The translations under genes were made by a program, and so were the position numbers. Source: Rhodanobacteraceae bacterium (GTDB lineage Bacteria > Pseudomonadota > Gammaproteobacteria > Xanthomonadales > Rhodanobacteraceae). From it: a stretch of DNA of 64,000 bases. The notes beneath the pieces are model-generated. The model worked only from the letters and a program-made list of their open reading frames with translations, made no database searches and was not told the DNA's origin. The DNA is taken from the NCBI GenBank assembly GCA_003142815.1, contig PLNP01000055.1:247411-311410 (forward strand). The letters are read 5' to 3'. This document shows, in pieces, positions 26,343 to 35,678 of the stretch (within the stretch, counting starts at the first letter, position 1; the number at the start of each line of letters is the position of its first letter).

Positions 26343-27437
26343 TTACAGCACCCCGCGCTTCATCTGGTCACGCTCGATGCTTTCGAACAGAGCCTGGAAA
26401 TTGCCCTCGCCGAAACCTTCGTTGCCCTTGCGCTGGATGATCTCGAAGAAGATCGGGCCGATCGCGTTCTGGGTGAATATCTGCAGGAGTTTGCGCTGCT
26501 TGGTCTCCTTGTCGGCGTCGATCAGGATCCTGTTCTTGCGCAGACGCGGCACGTCTTCGCCGTGGTTAGGCACGCGCACGTCGATGACCTCGAAATAAGC
26601 ATCGGGCGTGTCGAGGAACTCGACGCCGGCCACGCGCATCTTCTCGACCGTCGTGTAGATGTCGTCGGTGAAGCAGGCGATGTGCTGGATGCCCTCGCCG
26701 TGATACGAATCGAGGTATTCGTTGATCTGCGACTTCGGATCGGAGGATTCGTTGAGCGGAATGCGCACGATGCCGTCCGGCGCGGTCATCGCCTTGGAGA
26801 CCAGGCCGGTCTTTGCGCCCTTGATGTCGAAATAGCGGATCTCGCGGAAGTTGAACAGGCGCTCATAGTAGTCCGACCACTTCTGCATATTGCCGAAGTA
26901 GAGGTTGTGGGTCAGATGGTCGATGAAGGTGAGGCCAAAACCGGCCGGGTTGTGCTCCGCGCCCGCAATCGCATCGTAGTCGCCGTCATAGATGTTGCCG
27001 GCGCTGCCGTAGCGGTCGATGAGGTACAGCATGCAGTCGCCGATCCCCTTGACCACCGGTGCGTTGACTGCCTTGCTGGCTTCCTTGTGATCGATCGCCT
27101 CGCCGCCATTGCCGAGAACGGTCTTCACCACGTCGGTTGCCGGCTTCCTGAAGCGGATCGCAAAGCCGCAGGCGCACGGTCCGTGTTTGGCCGCGAAATC
27201 GGCGGCGAACGAATCCGGATCCTCGTTGACCAGGAAGTTCACCCCGTTCTGGCGGTACACCGTGATCGGCCGCGTCTTGTGCTTCAGCACTGCGCTGAAA
27301 CCCATACGCCGGAACATCGCGTGCAGCTCGGCAACACGACCCGTCGGCGCGGCGAACTCGACAAACTCGAAGCCGTCGATTCCCATCGGGTTCTCGAACG
27401 TCGTGACCTGCATGCCGAGGTTGGGCTGGGCGTTCAT
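26343..27437 (-). CDS. hppD: 4-hydroxyphenylpyruvate dioxygenase
   Basis: HppD converts 4-hydroxyphenylpyruvate to homogentisate using Fe(II). The 364-residue product has two VOC domains. Iron ligands are recognised in [25 protein letters not shown] and [20 protein letters not shown] (His, His, Glu). The conserved C-terminal [17 protein letters not shown] is intact. The ATG at 27437 has cggagaattgcg upstream. It heads the run hppD, hmgA, methyltransferase, fah, maiA and is divergent from a MarR regulator whose likely operator lies in its promoter. Confidence 0.96.
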   Translation of the reverse strand: MNAQPNLGMQVTTFENPMGIDGFEFVEFAAPTGRVAELHAMFRRMGFSAVLKHKTRPITVYRQNGVNFLVNEDPDSFAADFAAKHGPCACGFAIRFRKPATDVVKTVLGNGGEAIDHKEASKAVNAPVVKGIGDCMLYLIDRYGSAGNIYDGDYDAIAGAEHNPAGFGLTFIDHLTHNLYFGNMQKWSDYYERLFNFREIRYFDIKGAKTGLVSKAMTAPDGIVRIPLNESSDPKSQINEYLDSYHGEGIQHIACFTDDIYTTVEKMRVAGVEFLDTPDAYFEVIDVRVPNHGEDVPRLRKNRILIDADKETKQRKLLQIFTQNAIGPIFFEIIQRKGNEGFGEGNFQALFESIERDQMKRGVL

Positions 27438-27484
27438 CGCAATTCTCCGAGCGGTTTGGCGCACTTGCGCGTGTCGACGATCGC

Positions 27485-27513
27485 TTCATAGTTTCAACTG
27501 AACCCATTTGCAA
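27485..27513 (-). promoter_or_regulatory. hppD promoter with palindromic operator
   Basis: On the minus strand: -35 TTGCAA (27508-27513), a 17-base spacer and -10 TATGAA (27485-27490). The partial palindrome AGTTgaAACT (27490-27499) lies in the spacer against the -10, where a bound MarR-type dimer would block transcription. Confidence 0.65.
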
Positions 27514-27526
27514 GGCGCGCCGCGGC

Positions 27527-28012
27527 ATGACCGAGCATGCTCCGCTCGAACTCGAACGCTTCCTGCCGTGCCGGCTGTCGATCCTGCCGAACCGGGTCAG
27601 CCAGGCAATCGCGCGCGAGTATCAGGATCGGTTCGATCTATCGATGACCGAATGGCGCGTCATCGCGGTGCTCGCGCGTTTCGACGGCGACGCACTTTCC
27701 GCGCGCGAAGTCGCCGAACGCACCGAAATGGGCACGGTCGCGGTCAACCGCGCGCTGGCAAGCCTGGTCGCCGCGAAGAGAGTCGTGCGGCGAATGCACG
27801 ACGGCGACAAACGCCGCTCGGTACTGCGTCTTTCCGCGCAACGCTGGAAGATCCATGACACCGTTGCGCCACTCGCGCGCGGCCATGAGCGCGCGATGCT
27901 CGCGTTGCTGGACGCGAACGAACATCACGCGCTGGAGCGCATCCTCGACAAGCTCGCGCCGGTCCGACGGGATCTGCGGCGAGCTAGCGCACTCCGTGCA
28001 TCAACTTGTTGA
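27527..28012 (+). CDS. MarR-family regulator, probably of tyrosine catabolism
   Basis: This 161-residue winged-helix protein has the MarR core: ISxAxxR-like N-terminal helix (LPNRVSQAIAREYQDRF), DNA-binding stretch LSAREVAERTEMGTVAVNRALASLVA and wing RRMHDGDKRRSVLRLSA. MarR proteins bind palindromes as dimers and often sense aromatic ligands. It is transcribed divergently from hppD, and a palindrome lies in the shared 89-base gap, so it is probably the local repressor. The ligand would be 4-hydroxyphenylpyruvate or homogentisate by analogy. Its 3' end overlaps the convergent POT transporter gene by 29 bases. Confidence 0.88.
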   Translation: MTEHAPLELERFLPCRLSILPNRVSQAIAREYQDRFDLSMTEWRVIAVLARFDGDALSAREVAERTEMGTVAVNRALASLVAAKRVVRRMHDGDKRRSVLRLSAQRWKIHDTVAPLARGHERAMLALLDANEHHALERILDKLAPVRRDLRRASALRASTC

Positions 28013-29498
28013 TCAATGGCGCGATCAGGAACAGCAGCACGCCGCCGCCGAGCAGAATCCAGAAGCCCATCGTGTAGCCGTCCAGCGCCGAAGTCACGGT
28101 CATGCCCGTCTCGCCGCTGACGCCGGCGGCAAACAGGCCGGCCAGGTTGTCGCCGATCGCCGTGGACAGGAACCAGCCGCCCATGCCAAGTCCCACCAGC
28201 CGTACCGGCGCCAGCTTGGTCACCATCGACAGGCCGATCGGCGACAGGCACAGCTCGCCGACGGTCTGCAGCACGTAACACAGCACCAGCGTCCACAGCG
28301 GAATCATGCCGTCGCTGCCGACGAGGTGGGACAAGGCGTACATCAGCACCGCGAAACCCAGCGCGTTGCCGATCAGGCCCATGCCGAACTTGCGCGGAAT
28401 CGACGGCTCGATCCTGCGCTTGTCCAGCCACGCCCATACCAGCGTCACCAGTGGCGCCAGCAGCACGATAGCCACCGGGTTGACCGACTGGAACCAGCCG
28501 ATCGGGAACTGCCAGCCGCCGAACATCTGGCGATCGACAATGTTCTGCGCCAGGAAGTTGAAGGAACTGCCGGCCTGCTCGAAGAACATCCAGAACAGCA
28601 CGTTGAACGCGAAGATAATCAACATGGCGATCACGCGCTGGAGCTGCACGCGACCGGTACGGATGGCCTCGATCACCAGCATCACGCCGACACCGCCAAA
28701 CAACGCGGTCAGCAGCCACTGCAGGACCACGGCGCCGGCGCGATCCATCAGCAGGTATACCAGCGGAATGGCCGCCAGCACGCCAATGGCGACGTAGACC
28801 ACGCGCCTCGGATTGGCGATTTCCGGAGCCGGACGGCCGATGTCGCCGAGCTGGCGCCGACCGAACCAGAACCAGACCAGGCTGATCAGCATGCCGATGC
28901 CGGAGGCGGCGAACACGACATGGTAGTTCTGGTGCCCCGGCGTGCCGAACACCTTGGTAGCCAGGATGCTGGTCAGCACCGGCGCGATCAGCGCACCGGC
29001 ATTGATGCCCATGTAGAACAGCGTGAAACCGCGGTCGCGACGCGAATCGCCCGGCGCGTAGAGTTGCCCGACCATGGAAGAGATGTTGGGCTTGAACAGG
29101 CCGTTGCCGACGATGATGGTGGAAAGCCCGAGCATGAAAATCTGGTGGTTGGGCACCATGACCATGAACAGGCCGCCGGCCATCACCACCGCTCCGAGCA
29201 GGATCGAACGCTGGTGGCCGATGACCTTGTCGGCGACGTAGCCGCCGAACACCGCGGTCGCGTAAACCAGCGCCAGGTAGGCGCCGTAGATGCGGCTGGC
29301 CGACGCCTGCCCGGCCTCGTCGCCGCCAAAGAACTGCGCCACGATGTACAGCGTCAGCGCCCAGCGCATCCCGTAGAACGCGAAGCGCTCCCAGAACTCG
29401 GCCATGAACAGCATCCACAGCGGACGTGGATGGCCGAGGAGTTGCGGAAAGCGTGGTGGAGGTGCGCCCGTCGCGGGCGGGTTGGCCGGACCGCTCAT
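27984..29498 (-). CDS. POT-family proton-coupled peptide transporter
   Basis: This 504-residue inner-membrane symporter imports di- and tripeptides with protons. It has about 14 hydrophobic segments and the family signatures FWERFAFYGMRWALTLY (ExxER-type helix 1), GGYVADKVIGHQRSILLG and LFYMGINAGALIAP, plus PLWTLVLCYVLQTVGELCLSPIGLSM near the C-terminus. The ATG at 29498 has ggggagataccgc upstream; longer frames add residues without a ribosome site. It sits among amino acid degradation genes, consistent with growth on peptides. Confidence 0.92.
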   Translation of the reverse strand: MSGPANPPATGAPPPRFPQLLGHPRPLWMLFMAEFWERFAFYGMRWALTLYIVAQFFGGDEAGQASASRIYGAYLALVYATAVFGGYVADKVIGHQRSILLGAVVMAGGLFMVMVPNHQIFMLGLSTIIVGNGLFKPNISSMVGQLYAPGDSRRDRGFTLFYMGINAGALIAPVLTSILATKVFGTPGHQNYHVVFAASGIGMLISLVWFWFGRRQLGDIGRPAPEIANPRRVVYVAIGVLAAIPLVYLLMDRAGAVVLQWLLTALFGGVGVMLVIEAIRTGRVQLQRVIAMLIIFAFNVLFWMFFEQAGSSFNFLAQNIVDRQMFGGWQFPIGWFQSVNPVAIVLLAPLVTLVWAWLDKRRIEPSIPRKFGMGLIGNALGFAVLMYALSHLVGSDGMIPLWTLVLCYVLQTVGELCLSPIGLSMVTKLAPVRLVGLGMGGWFLSTAIGDNLAGLFAAGVSGETGMTVTSALDGYTMGFWILLGGGVLLFLIAPLINKLMHGVR

Positions 29499-29639
29499 GC
29501 GGTATCTCCCCTGGAATGTTGCTGGATGCGAATGCGGAACCGGCTTCAGCGACGCGCAACATGCAGCGCCGATCGTGTGTAACAACGTGTAACTCGTGCG
29601 CGTCGGCGAGTCAAACGGCCGTGATGACGCGCCGCCGCA

Positions 29640-30500
29640 TCACGCCTTCTCACCAAGCACCGTGCGCACATCGAGAAGTTCGGGAAAGAACGTCAGGTCC
29701 AGCGCCTTCTTGAGGAACGCGACGCCGGACGATCCGCCGGTGCCGCGGCGGAAGCCGATGATGCGCTCGACGGTTTTCAGGTGGCGGAACCGCCAGAGCT
29801 GGAAGCTTTCCTCGACGTCGACCAACTGCTCGCACAGGTGATACTCGGGCCAGAACTCGCGCGCGTTTTCGTAGATGCGCTTGAACACGGGAACCAGCTC
29901 GGGCACGCGCACGTGTGGCTCGGTGAAATCGCGCTCGCGGCACGCCTGCGGCACCACGTGGCCGCGACGCACGAGATAACGCAGGAATTCGTCGTAAAGG
30001 CTGGGCGCCTCGAGCGCGGCGCGAAGTGCTGCCTGTGCGTCGGGATCGTGGTCGAATACCTTGAGCATGCCCACGTTCTTGTTGCCGAGCAGGAATTCGA
30101 TCAACCGATACTGCAACGACTGGAAACCAGACGACGGGCCCAATACCGAGCGAAACTCCAGGTATTCGGCCGGCGTCAACGTCTCCAACACCGCCCACTG
30201 CTCGAACAACTGGCTTTGCACCTTCTTGACCCGGGCGAGGATCTTCAGCGTCGCATCGACGTCGTCGCTGCGAAGTCGCGCGACAGCCGCGCGCAGCTCA
30301 TGCACGAGCAGCTTCATCCAGAGTTCCGCGACCTGGTGCTGGATGATGAACAGCATCTCGTCATGCAGTGGCGGATCGCTGAGCGGCTTCTGCGCCGAGA
30401 GCAGCGTGCCCAGCTGCAGATAGCCGCCGTAGGTCCTGCGATCGCGCAGATCGGTTTCGATGCCTTGTTCGAGTGGGCGCAGGTTCCGAGTTTCGTTCAT
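29640..30500 (-). CDS. kynA: Tryptophan 2,3-dioxygenase
   Basis: This haem enzyme oxidises L-tryptophan to N-formylkynurenine. The 286-residue protein is the normal bacterial length. The conserved start is [19 protein letters not shown]; substrate-site residues occur in [19 protein letters not shown], and the haem-ligand His is in [14 protein letters not shown], followed by [15 protein letters not shown]. No kynurenine formamidase or kynureninase is adjacent. It lies divergent from the dehydrogenase E1 alpha gene. Confidence 0.96.
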   Translation of the reverse strand: MNETRNLRPLEQGIETDLRDRRTYGGYLQLGTLLSAQKPLSDPPLHDEMLFIIQHQVAELWMKLLVHELRAAVARLRSDDVDATLKILARVKKVQSQLFEQWAVLETLTPAEYLEFRSVLGPSSGFQSLQYRLIEFLLGNKNVGMLKVFDHDPDAQAALRAALEAPSLYDEFLRYLVRRGHVVPQACRERDFTEPHVRVPELVPVFKRIYENAREFWPEYHLCEQLVDVEESFQLWRFRHLKTVERIIGFRRGTGGSSGVAFLKKALDLTFFPELLDVRTVLGEKA

Positions 30501-30707
30501 CGCCAGGTCGCAAGAGGAAAGAGCGCAGTTTAACTGTGTGTGGACGGCGCGATGTTGCGTCCGGACTTGCGAATGCGCAGTCGTCTTGCTTACTGTTTCG
30601 CGTGGATCGTCCCCGCTCGGTCGCGACGACCGCGATATACTCGCATCTGTCTGGTCGATATCCGACCTTCAGGCGCCGGCAACGCGCGCGCCGCAACGGA
30701 GGCATCC

Positions 30708-31784
30708 TTGTCCATCGCCGCCACTTTCGAAATCGAATATCTGCAATACCTCGACGCCGACGGCAAGCTCGTCCGCGACGATTTGCCCGCGATCGCGCGC
30801 GATGTCCGGCAGCTCGTGGAACTCTACAAGTGGATGCTGTACGTGCGCGTGTTCGACAGCAAGGCGGTCGCGCTGCAGCGCACCGGCAAGCTCGGCACCT
30901 ACGCGTCGTGCCTCGGTCATGAGGCCGCGCATGTCGCGATCGGCAGCGCGATGCAGGAAGACGATGTGTTCGCGCCGATGTACCGCGAATACGGCGCGCA
31001 ATTCATTCGCGGCGTGAAGCCGCGCGAGTTGCTGCTGTACTGGGGTGGCGACGAACGCGGCAGCGACTTTTCCGGCCCCGCGCACGATTTCGCGTGGTGC
31101 GTGCCGATCGCGACGCAGTGCCTGCATGCGGCCGGTGCCGCGCTCGCGTTCAAGGTGCGCAAGGAACCGAGAGTCGCGGTCACCGTAGTTGGCGATGGTG
31201 GTTCGTCGAAGGGCGATTTCTATGGCGCGATCAACGTCGCCGGCGCGATGCAGCTGCCGCTGGTCGTGGTGATCGTCAACAACCAGTGGGCGATCTCGGT
31301 ACCGCGCAGCGCGCAGACCGGTGCCAAGACGCTCGCGCAGAAAGGCATCGCGGCCGGCCTCGAATGTCTGCAGGTCGACGGCAATGATCTGATCGCGATG
31401 CGTGCGGCAATGGACCACGCGATCAAGCGCGCGCGCCACGGCCATGGCGGCATGGTCATCGAGGCGGTCACCTATCGCCTGTCCGACCACACCACGGCCG
31501 ACGATGCACGTCGCTACCGCCCGGACAACGAGGTCAAGGCTGCGTGGCAGCGCGAGCCGCTGAAGCGCATGAAGGCCTACCTGATGTCGTTGAATGCGTG
31601 GACCGGGAAAGAGGAAGAGGACTGGAAGGCCGATTGCGCGGCGCGCGTCGACGTCGAGGTCAACGCGTATCTGGAAACGAAATCGCAGCCGGTCGAGGCG
31701 ATCTTCGACTTCACCTATGCGCAAGTGCCGGCGGATCTCGCCGTGCAACGCGCTGCCGCGATCGCCGCTGACCGTCACAACTGA
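30708..31784 (+). CDS. 2-oxoacid dehydrogenase E1 alpha subunit
   Basis: E1 alpha binds thiamine diphosphate and decarboxylates a 2-oxoacid. The 358-residue product has the ThDP motif GDGGSSKG...VNNQWAISVP (GDG to NN spacing as in the family), LGHEAAHVAIGSAM and RLSDHTTADDARRYR. The frame is open upstream, but a TTG at 30708 with acggaggcatcc directly before it is the best start. The sequence resembles both branched-chain dehydrogenase and Xanthomonas PdhA proteins, so the substrate (pyruvate or branched-chain 2-oxoacids) is not settled. E1 beta and E2 genes follow, each preceded by a fragment of the same dispersed repeat. TATACT at 30636-30641 may be the -10. Confidence 0.9.
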   Translation: MSIAATFEIEYLQYLDADGKLVRDDLPAIARDVRQLVELYKWMLYVRVFDSKAVALQRTGKLGTYASCLGHEAAHVAIGSAMQEDDVFAPMYREYGAQFIRGVKPRELLLYWGGDERGSDFSGPAHDFAWCVPIATQCLHAAGAALAFKVRKEPRVAVTVVGDGGSSKGDFYGAINVAGAMQLPLVVVIVNNQWAISVPRSAQTGAKTLAQKGIAAGLECLQVDGNDLIAMRAAMDHAIKRARHGHGGMVIEAVTYRLSDHTTADDARRYRPDNEVKAAWQREPLKRMKAYLMSLNAWTGKEEEDWKADCAARVDVEVNAYLETKSQPVEAIFDFTYAQVPADLAVQRAAAIAADRHN

Positions 31785-31791
31785 CATTTTC

Positions 31792-31874
31792 CGTCGTCCC
31801 GGCGAACGCCGGGACCCAGCGTCTTCCGTTTCGCGCAAAGAAGACGCTGGATTCCGGCTTCCGCCGGAATGACG
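31792..31874. repeat. Dispersed 'cccggcgaaagccggg' element, copy 3
   Basis: Full-length copy between E1 alpha and E1 beta: cgtcgtcccggcgaacgcc, gggacccagcgtcttc, then aagacgctggattccgg and cttccgccggaatgacg. The arms can fold, so it may affect relative expression of the two subunits. Confidence 0.85.
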
Positions 31875-31899
31875 ATGCTAGCAATCGACAGGAAGCCCC

Positions 31900-32880
31900 A
31901 TGCCCCAAATCACCCTCATCGAAGCCGTCACCCAGGCGCTCGCCTACGAGATGAAGCATGACCCGAGCGTGATCGTGCTCGGCGAGGACGTCGGCATCAA
32001 CGGCGGCGTATTCCGCGCGACGCAAGGGTTGCAGAAGGCGTTCGGCAGCGAGCGCGTGATCGACACGCCGCTCGACGAGGCCACGATCGCGGGCCTCACC
32101 GTCGGCCTCGCCGCGCAGGGCATGAAGCCGGTCGCCGAGGCGCAGTTCGAAGGCTTCATCTATCCGATGATGGAACATATCGCGTGTCATGCAGCACGCC
32201 TGCGCACACGCACGCGCGGTCGCATGAGCTGCCCGGCCGTGTTCCGCGCGCCGTGGGGCGGCGGCATCCGCGCGCCGGAGCATCATTCCGAGGCGAACGA
32301 ACATCTGTTCACGAACATTCCGGGCCTTAGAGTCGTACTGCCGTCGTCGCCAGGACGCGCGTACGGCTTGTTGCTCGCGGCGATCCGCGATCCCGATCCG
32401 GTCATATTCTTCGAACCCAAACGCATCTATCGCCAGTACAAGGAAGAAGTCGCCGACGATGGCGAGGCATTGCCGCTGGATGTCTGCTTCGTGCTGCGCG
32501 ACGGTGGCGATGTGACGCTGGTGACCTGGGGCGCGCAAGTCAAGGAAACCCTCGAGGCCGCCGACGCACTCGCCGAGCAAGGCATCAGTGCCGAGGTCAT
32601 CGACGTCGCCACGCTGACGCCGCTCGACTTCGACACGATCCATGAATCGGTGAAGAAAACCGGCCGCTGCGTGATTGTGCACGAAGCACCGCGCACTGCG
32701 GGCTTCGGCGCCGAGATCGCCGCGCGCCTCGCCGAGAAGGCGATTTACGACCTCGTCGCGCCGGTCGAACGCGTGACCGGCTACGACACCCACATCCCGC
32801 TGTACCGGCTTGAAATGAAATACCTGCCGAGCGTGGAGCGCATCGTCGCGGCGGTGCAGCGGACACTGGCGGCGAGTTGA
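31900..32880 (+). CDS. 2-oxoacid dehydrogenase E1 beta subunit
   Basis: E1 beta pairs with E1 alpha to form the decarboxylase tetramer. The 326-residue product has the N-terminal pyrimidine-binding domain (VIVLGEDVGINGGVFRAT; the Glu is conserved; ETPLDE-type loop as DTPLDEATIAGLTVG) and the C-terminal transketolase domain (LVTWGAQVKETLEAAD; DVATLTPLD; VHEAPRTAGFGAEIAA). The ATG has aggaagcccc upstream. It follows E1 alpha after a repeat and precedes E2, forming a three-gene cluster without a local E3. Confidence 0.93.
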   Translation: MPQITLIEAVTQALAYEMKHDPSVIVLGEDVGINGGVFRATQGLQKAFGSERVIDTPLDEATIAGLTVGLAAQGMKPVAEAQFEGFIYPMMEHIACHAARLRTRTRGRMSCPAVFRAPWGGGIRAPEHHSEANEHLFTNIPGLRVVLPSSPGRAYGLLLAAIRDPDPVIFFEPKRIYRQYKEEVADDGEALPLDVCFVLRDGGDVTLVTWGAQVKETLEAADALAEQGISAEVIDVATLTPLDFDTIHESVKKTGRCVIVHEAPRTAGFGAEIAARLAEKAIYDLVAPVERVTGYDTHIPLYRLEMKYLPSVERIVAAVQRTLAAS

Positions 32881-32890
32881 TACTGCGCTC

Positions 32891-32916
32891 GTCGTCCCGG
32901 CGCAAGGGATGACGAC
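32891..32916. repeat. Short fragment of the dispersed element, copy 4
   Basis: The sequence gtcgtcccggcg followed by caagggatgacgac joins the two ends of the longer element, as if the middle had been deleted. It lies between E1 beta and E2. Confidence 0.65.
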
Positions 32917-32940
32917 GAAATGGATAACGAGGCACATTGC

Positions 32941-34347
32941 ATGTCCAACATCAAAACATTTCATCTCCCCGACCTCGGCGAAGGCCTGCCCGACGCAACG
33001 ATCGTCGAATGGCTGGTCAAGGAAGGCGCGACCGTCAAGCTCGACGATCCGCTGGTTTCGATGGAAACCGCGAAGGCGGTCGTCGAAGTGCCGTCGCCGT
33101 ATTCGGGCAAGCTCGCGAAAGTCCACGGCGGCGCCGGCGACGTGATCGCGACCGGCGCGGCGCTGGCCGAATTCGATGTTGATCCGAATCTGCCGCAGCG
33201 CGCCGAGGCGGAGACGACCGGGCATCACCATGCGCCGCCGAAGGCGAGTGTTCCCGCGGCGATGCCGGCCAAAGGCGTCGGCTCGGAGGCGCCCGACCAG
33301 AACGGCGTCGTCGCATCCGACGAAGGCGGCGAGATCGGCGAGAACGACAACGCGGGCCGCGCCGATGAAGGCACCGTCGTCGGCGCGATGCAGAGCAGCG
33401 ACCGCGTGCACGCGGAGCAGGCGATGAGCGTCGGTGGCGCCAAGGCCGTGCCGGCAGTACGCGCGCTGGCGAAGAAATTGGGTGTCGATCTCACGCGTGT
33501 CGCGGCGAGCGGCGCGGGTGGCGTGGCCACGCTGAAGGACGTGAAGGATGCCGCGGCGGCGGGAACGGCGCGGCTTTCTGTAGGAGCGCAGACAGCCGCG
33601 ACCGCGGGTATCCATCGACCGGCAGCGTCAGTGGCCGCGCCTGCGCAGCGGACATCGCTGTCCGCGGCCGGCAAGCCGATGCGCACAACGCCACCAACGG
33701 TCAAGGCGAACGGCCAGCCGGAACAACTGAAGGGCGTGCGCCGCAACATGGCGCGCGTGATGGCAGCGGCGCACGCGCAGGTCGTGCCGACCACGCTCTG
33801 CGACGATGCCGACATCCATGCGTGGCCGCCCGGCACCGATATCACTGGACGACTGATCCGCGCGATCGTGCGCGCGTGCAAGACGGTTCCCGCGCTGAAT
33901 GCGTGGTTCGATGGCGAGAACCTGACACGTACCTTGCACCCGCACGTCGACATCGGCATCGCGGTCGACACCGACGACGGGTTGTTCGTGCCGGCATTGC
34001 GCAACGCCGACGTACTCGACCTCGCTGGCGTGCGAGCAGCGATCGGGCGGTTGCGCGTGCAGGTCGAGGATCGCTCGATTCCGCCGTCCGAGCTTTCCGG
34101 CTACACGATTTCGCTGTCGAATTTCGGCATGTTCGCAGGCCGCTACGCGACACCGGTCGTGGTGCCGCCCTGCGTCGCGATCGTCGCCGCCGGCAAGGGT
34201 CGCCATCAGATGACGCCGGTCATGGGCGGCTTCGAATCGCATCGGGTAATTCCGCTGTCGCTGACTTTCGACCACCGCGCCGCAACCGGCGGCGAGGCCG
34301 CGCGCTTCCTCAAGGCGATGCTCGACGATCTCGCGTTGGCGCATTAG
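32941..34347 (+). CDS. 2-oxoacid dehydrogenase E2 acyltransferase
   Basis: E2 carries the acyl group on lipoyl-lysine and passes it to CoA. The 468-residue product has one lipoyl domain (1-80; K45 in SMETAKAVVEV), an acidic Gly-rich linker (about 95-160), a peripheral subunit-binding domain (about 168-202, VPAVRALAKKLGVDL) and the catalytic domain with LTFDHRAATGGE (H445). The ATG at 32941 has a GAGG ribosome site; an in-frame ATG 21 bases upstream is less likely. The lipoyl motif has ETAK where ETDK is common, as in some other E2 proteins. No lipoamide dehydrogenase gene is present in the window. Confidence 0.93.
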   Translation: MSNIKTFHLPDLGEGLPDATIVEWLVKEGATVKLDDPLVSMETAKAVVEVPSPYSGKLAKVHGGAGDVIATGAALAEFDVDPNLPQRAEAETTGHHHAPPKASVPAAMPAKGVGSEAPDQNGVVASDEGGEIGENDNAGRADEGTVVGAMQSSDRVHAEQAMSVGGAKAVPAVRALAKKLGVDLTRVAASGAGGVATLKDVKDAAAAGTARLSVGAQTAATAGIHRPAASVAAPAQRTSLSAAGKPMRTTPPTVKANGQPEQLKGVRRNMARVMAAAHAQVVPTTLCDDADIHAWPPGTDITGRLIRAIVRACKTVPALNAWFDGENLTRTLHPHVDIGIAVDTDDGLFVPALRNADVLDLAGVRAAIGRLRVQVEDRSIPPSELSGYTISLSNFGMFAGRYATPVVVPPCVAIVAAGKGRHQMTPVMGGFESHRVIPLSLTFDHRAATGGEAARFLKAMLDDLALAH

Positions 34348-34450
34348 CAGGGCACTTGTGAAACGCGCCGACGCCCTCTCGGCGCGGAGCGGCTTTTGCG
34401 GAACGGCGCCCGGCCAGCCAAGGCTCCAAGCCGGGCACCTCACGGAACGA

Positions 34451-35404
34451 TCAACCTTCGTCGTCGCGGCGGATCGATTGCGTGGATTCCTTCGGTTCGG
34501 CGGCGCGCTCTTCCTTGCGTTCCGCCTCGGCCGGCTTGTCGCCCACCTCATGCAGCGTCAACGGGCTATCGAGCAACGGCTGCGGGTCGATGCGTGCACC
34601 CGTCCAGCGGACGCCCAGATGCAGATGCGGTCCGCTGGCGCGTCCGGTCGCGCCGACCTTGCCGATCTCCTGTCCCCGCTTGACCTCGTCGCCGGCCTTC
34701 ACGCCGATCGCAGACAGATGGAAGTTCATGCTGACCATGCCGTCGCCGAGATCGATGTACACGCTCTTGCCGGTCAGGAAATGCTCTTCCGCAAGCACGA
34801 CCTTGCCGTCGGCGACCGCCTTGACCGGGGCGCCGTCCGCAACCGGGTAATCGCGACCAGTATGCTGGCTTTTGACCAGTTCATTGAACGTTCGCACGCT
34901 GCCGAAATCGTCCTCGTTTCGATTCAGCGGCGAGGCCGGCGCACCGAGCGGCAGCGAGAAGTGCGGCTCCGCGGCCTTGCCGCGGAACAACTTCAGTACC
35001 TCTGCGCGCTCCTTCGCCGCGCGCTTCTGGTTTTCCGGCGAAACCTTGATGTACGTATCGTTCGGCAGCTCGATCTTGACCGTCGGCCATGCGACGGACT
35101 CGACGATCGCAACGCCCTTGTGCTGCTTGCCGTCCTGGTCCCAGACAACAATCGGATGCCGACCGGCTTTCGCTTCGATGTCGACCGGGAAATAGCAGAC
35201 CGCATCGACGGCCGGATAGACCTTGCCGTCAATCGCGCAGCGCTTCGCGGCGAGACCGGGCCAGCGTCCGACCTCGCCCTGTTTCAGGATGACGCTCTTG
35301 CTCGATACGGGCGCAACTGCGTTCTTGGCCGGCTTGGCCTTGGCCAACGCCTCGCCGCAACCGATCGCAATCATCGAGAACAGCAGCGTACGTACAATCA
35401 TCAT
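34451..35404 (-). CDS. Secreted M23 (LytM-type) peptidase
   Basis: This 317-residue exported protein carries a zinc endopeptidase domain that would cut peptidoglycan cross-links or act as an amidase activator. A signal peptide covers about 1-21 (ending GEALAKA). The M23 domain is at about 180-290, with the metal motifs HTGRDYPV and PHLHLGVRW. Both key motifs are intact, so it is probably active. An N-terminal region with SVILKQGEVGRWPG may be a beta-rich prodomain. The C-terminus is Glu/Lys-rich. The ATG at 35404 has a ggggatgtctg site. It is divergent from metK. Confidence 0.88.
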   Translation of the reverse strand: MMIVRTLLFSMIAIGCGEALAKAKPAKNAVAPVSSKSVILKQGEVGRWPGLAAKRCAIDGKVYPAVDAVCYFPVDIEAKAGRHPIVVWDQDGKQHKGVAIVESVAWPTVKIELPNDTYIKVSPENQKRAAKERAEVLKLFRGKAAEPHFSLPLGAPASPLNRNEDDFGSVRTFNELVKSQHTGRDYPVADGAPVKAVADGKVVLAEEHFLTGKSVYIDLGDGMVSMNFHLSAIGVKAGDEVKRGQEIGKVGATGRASGPHLHLGVRWTGARIDPQPLLDSPLTLHEVGDKPAEAERKEERAAEPKESTQSIRRDDEG

Positions 35405-35600
35405 CAGACATCCCCTTTTTTTGATGTATGCAACGAGTGCCACCATGCAACGCCGACCCTGAATGGCCGCTTGGTCGCCAGCCGCCGTCGGCTGCCTGCA
35501 AACACCGCTCCTGCTGCGTCCGCCGGCAGCGCACGGATTTCGGCCTACACCTGAACCGCCGACCGTCGCAAGTCACCGGCTCGGGCGTTTAGGTGGCCTA

Positions 35601-35629
35601 CTGAAATCCAACGCCGCACCGTGTATGAT
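35601..35629 (+). promoter_or_regulatory. Candidate metK promoter
   Basis: -35 CTGAAA (35601-35606), a 17-base spacer and -10 TATGAT (35624-35629). Transcription would start near 35636, just before the 31-bp motif shared with ahcY. Confidence 0.6.
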
Positions 35630-35639
35630 GCGCGCCCTT

Positions 35640-35670
35640 GATACATCCCTCCATCCGTATAGAAGGATAT
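35640..35670 (+). promoter_or_regulatory. 31-bp motif upstream of metK, shared with ahcY
   Basis: The block reads gatacatccctccatccg, eight variable bases, then gatat. It matches 41247-41277 upstream of ahcY at 23 of 31 positions without gaps. It falls just after the predicted transcription start and ends 8 bases before the metK ATG. It may be an operator for a SAM-cycle regulator such as SahR or an RNA element. The regulator is inferred only. Confidence 0.7.
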
Positions 35671-35678
35671 TTGCCGCG

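Noticed and set aside
27855..29582. Plus-strand frame opposite the POT transporter
   Set aside because: His/Gln-rich shadow frame; the minus strand encodes an intact 504-residue transporter.
35405..35639. Possible SAM riboswitch upstream of metK
   Set aside because: I could not find the paired stems or conserved core of known SAM riboswitches; the 31-bp shared motif is the only notable signal.
35463..35678. N-terminal extension of metK
   Set aside because: It covers the promoter and shared motif; the family start is [17 protein letters not shown] at 35679.
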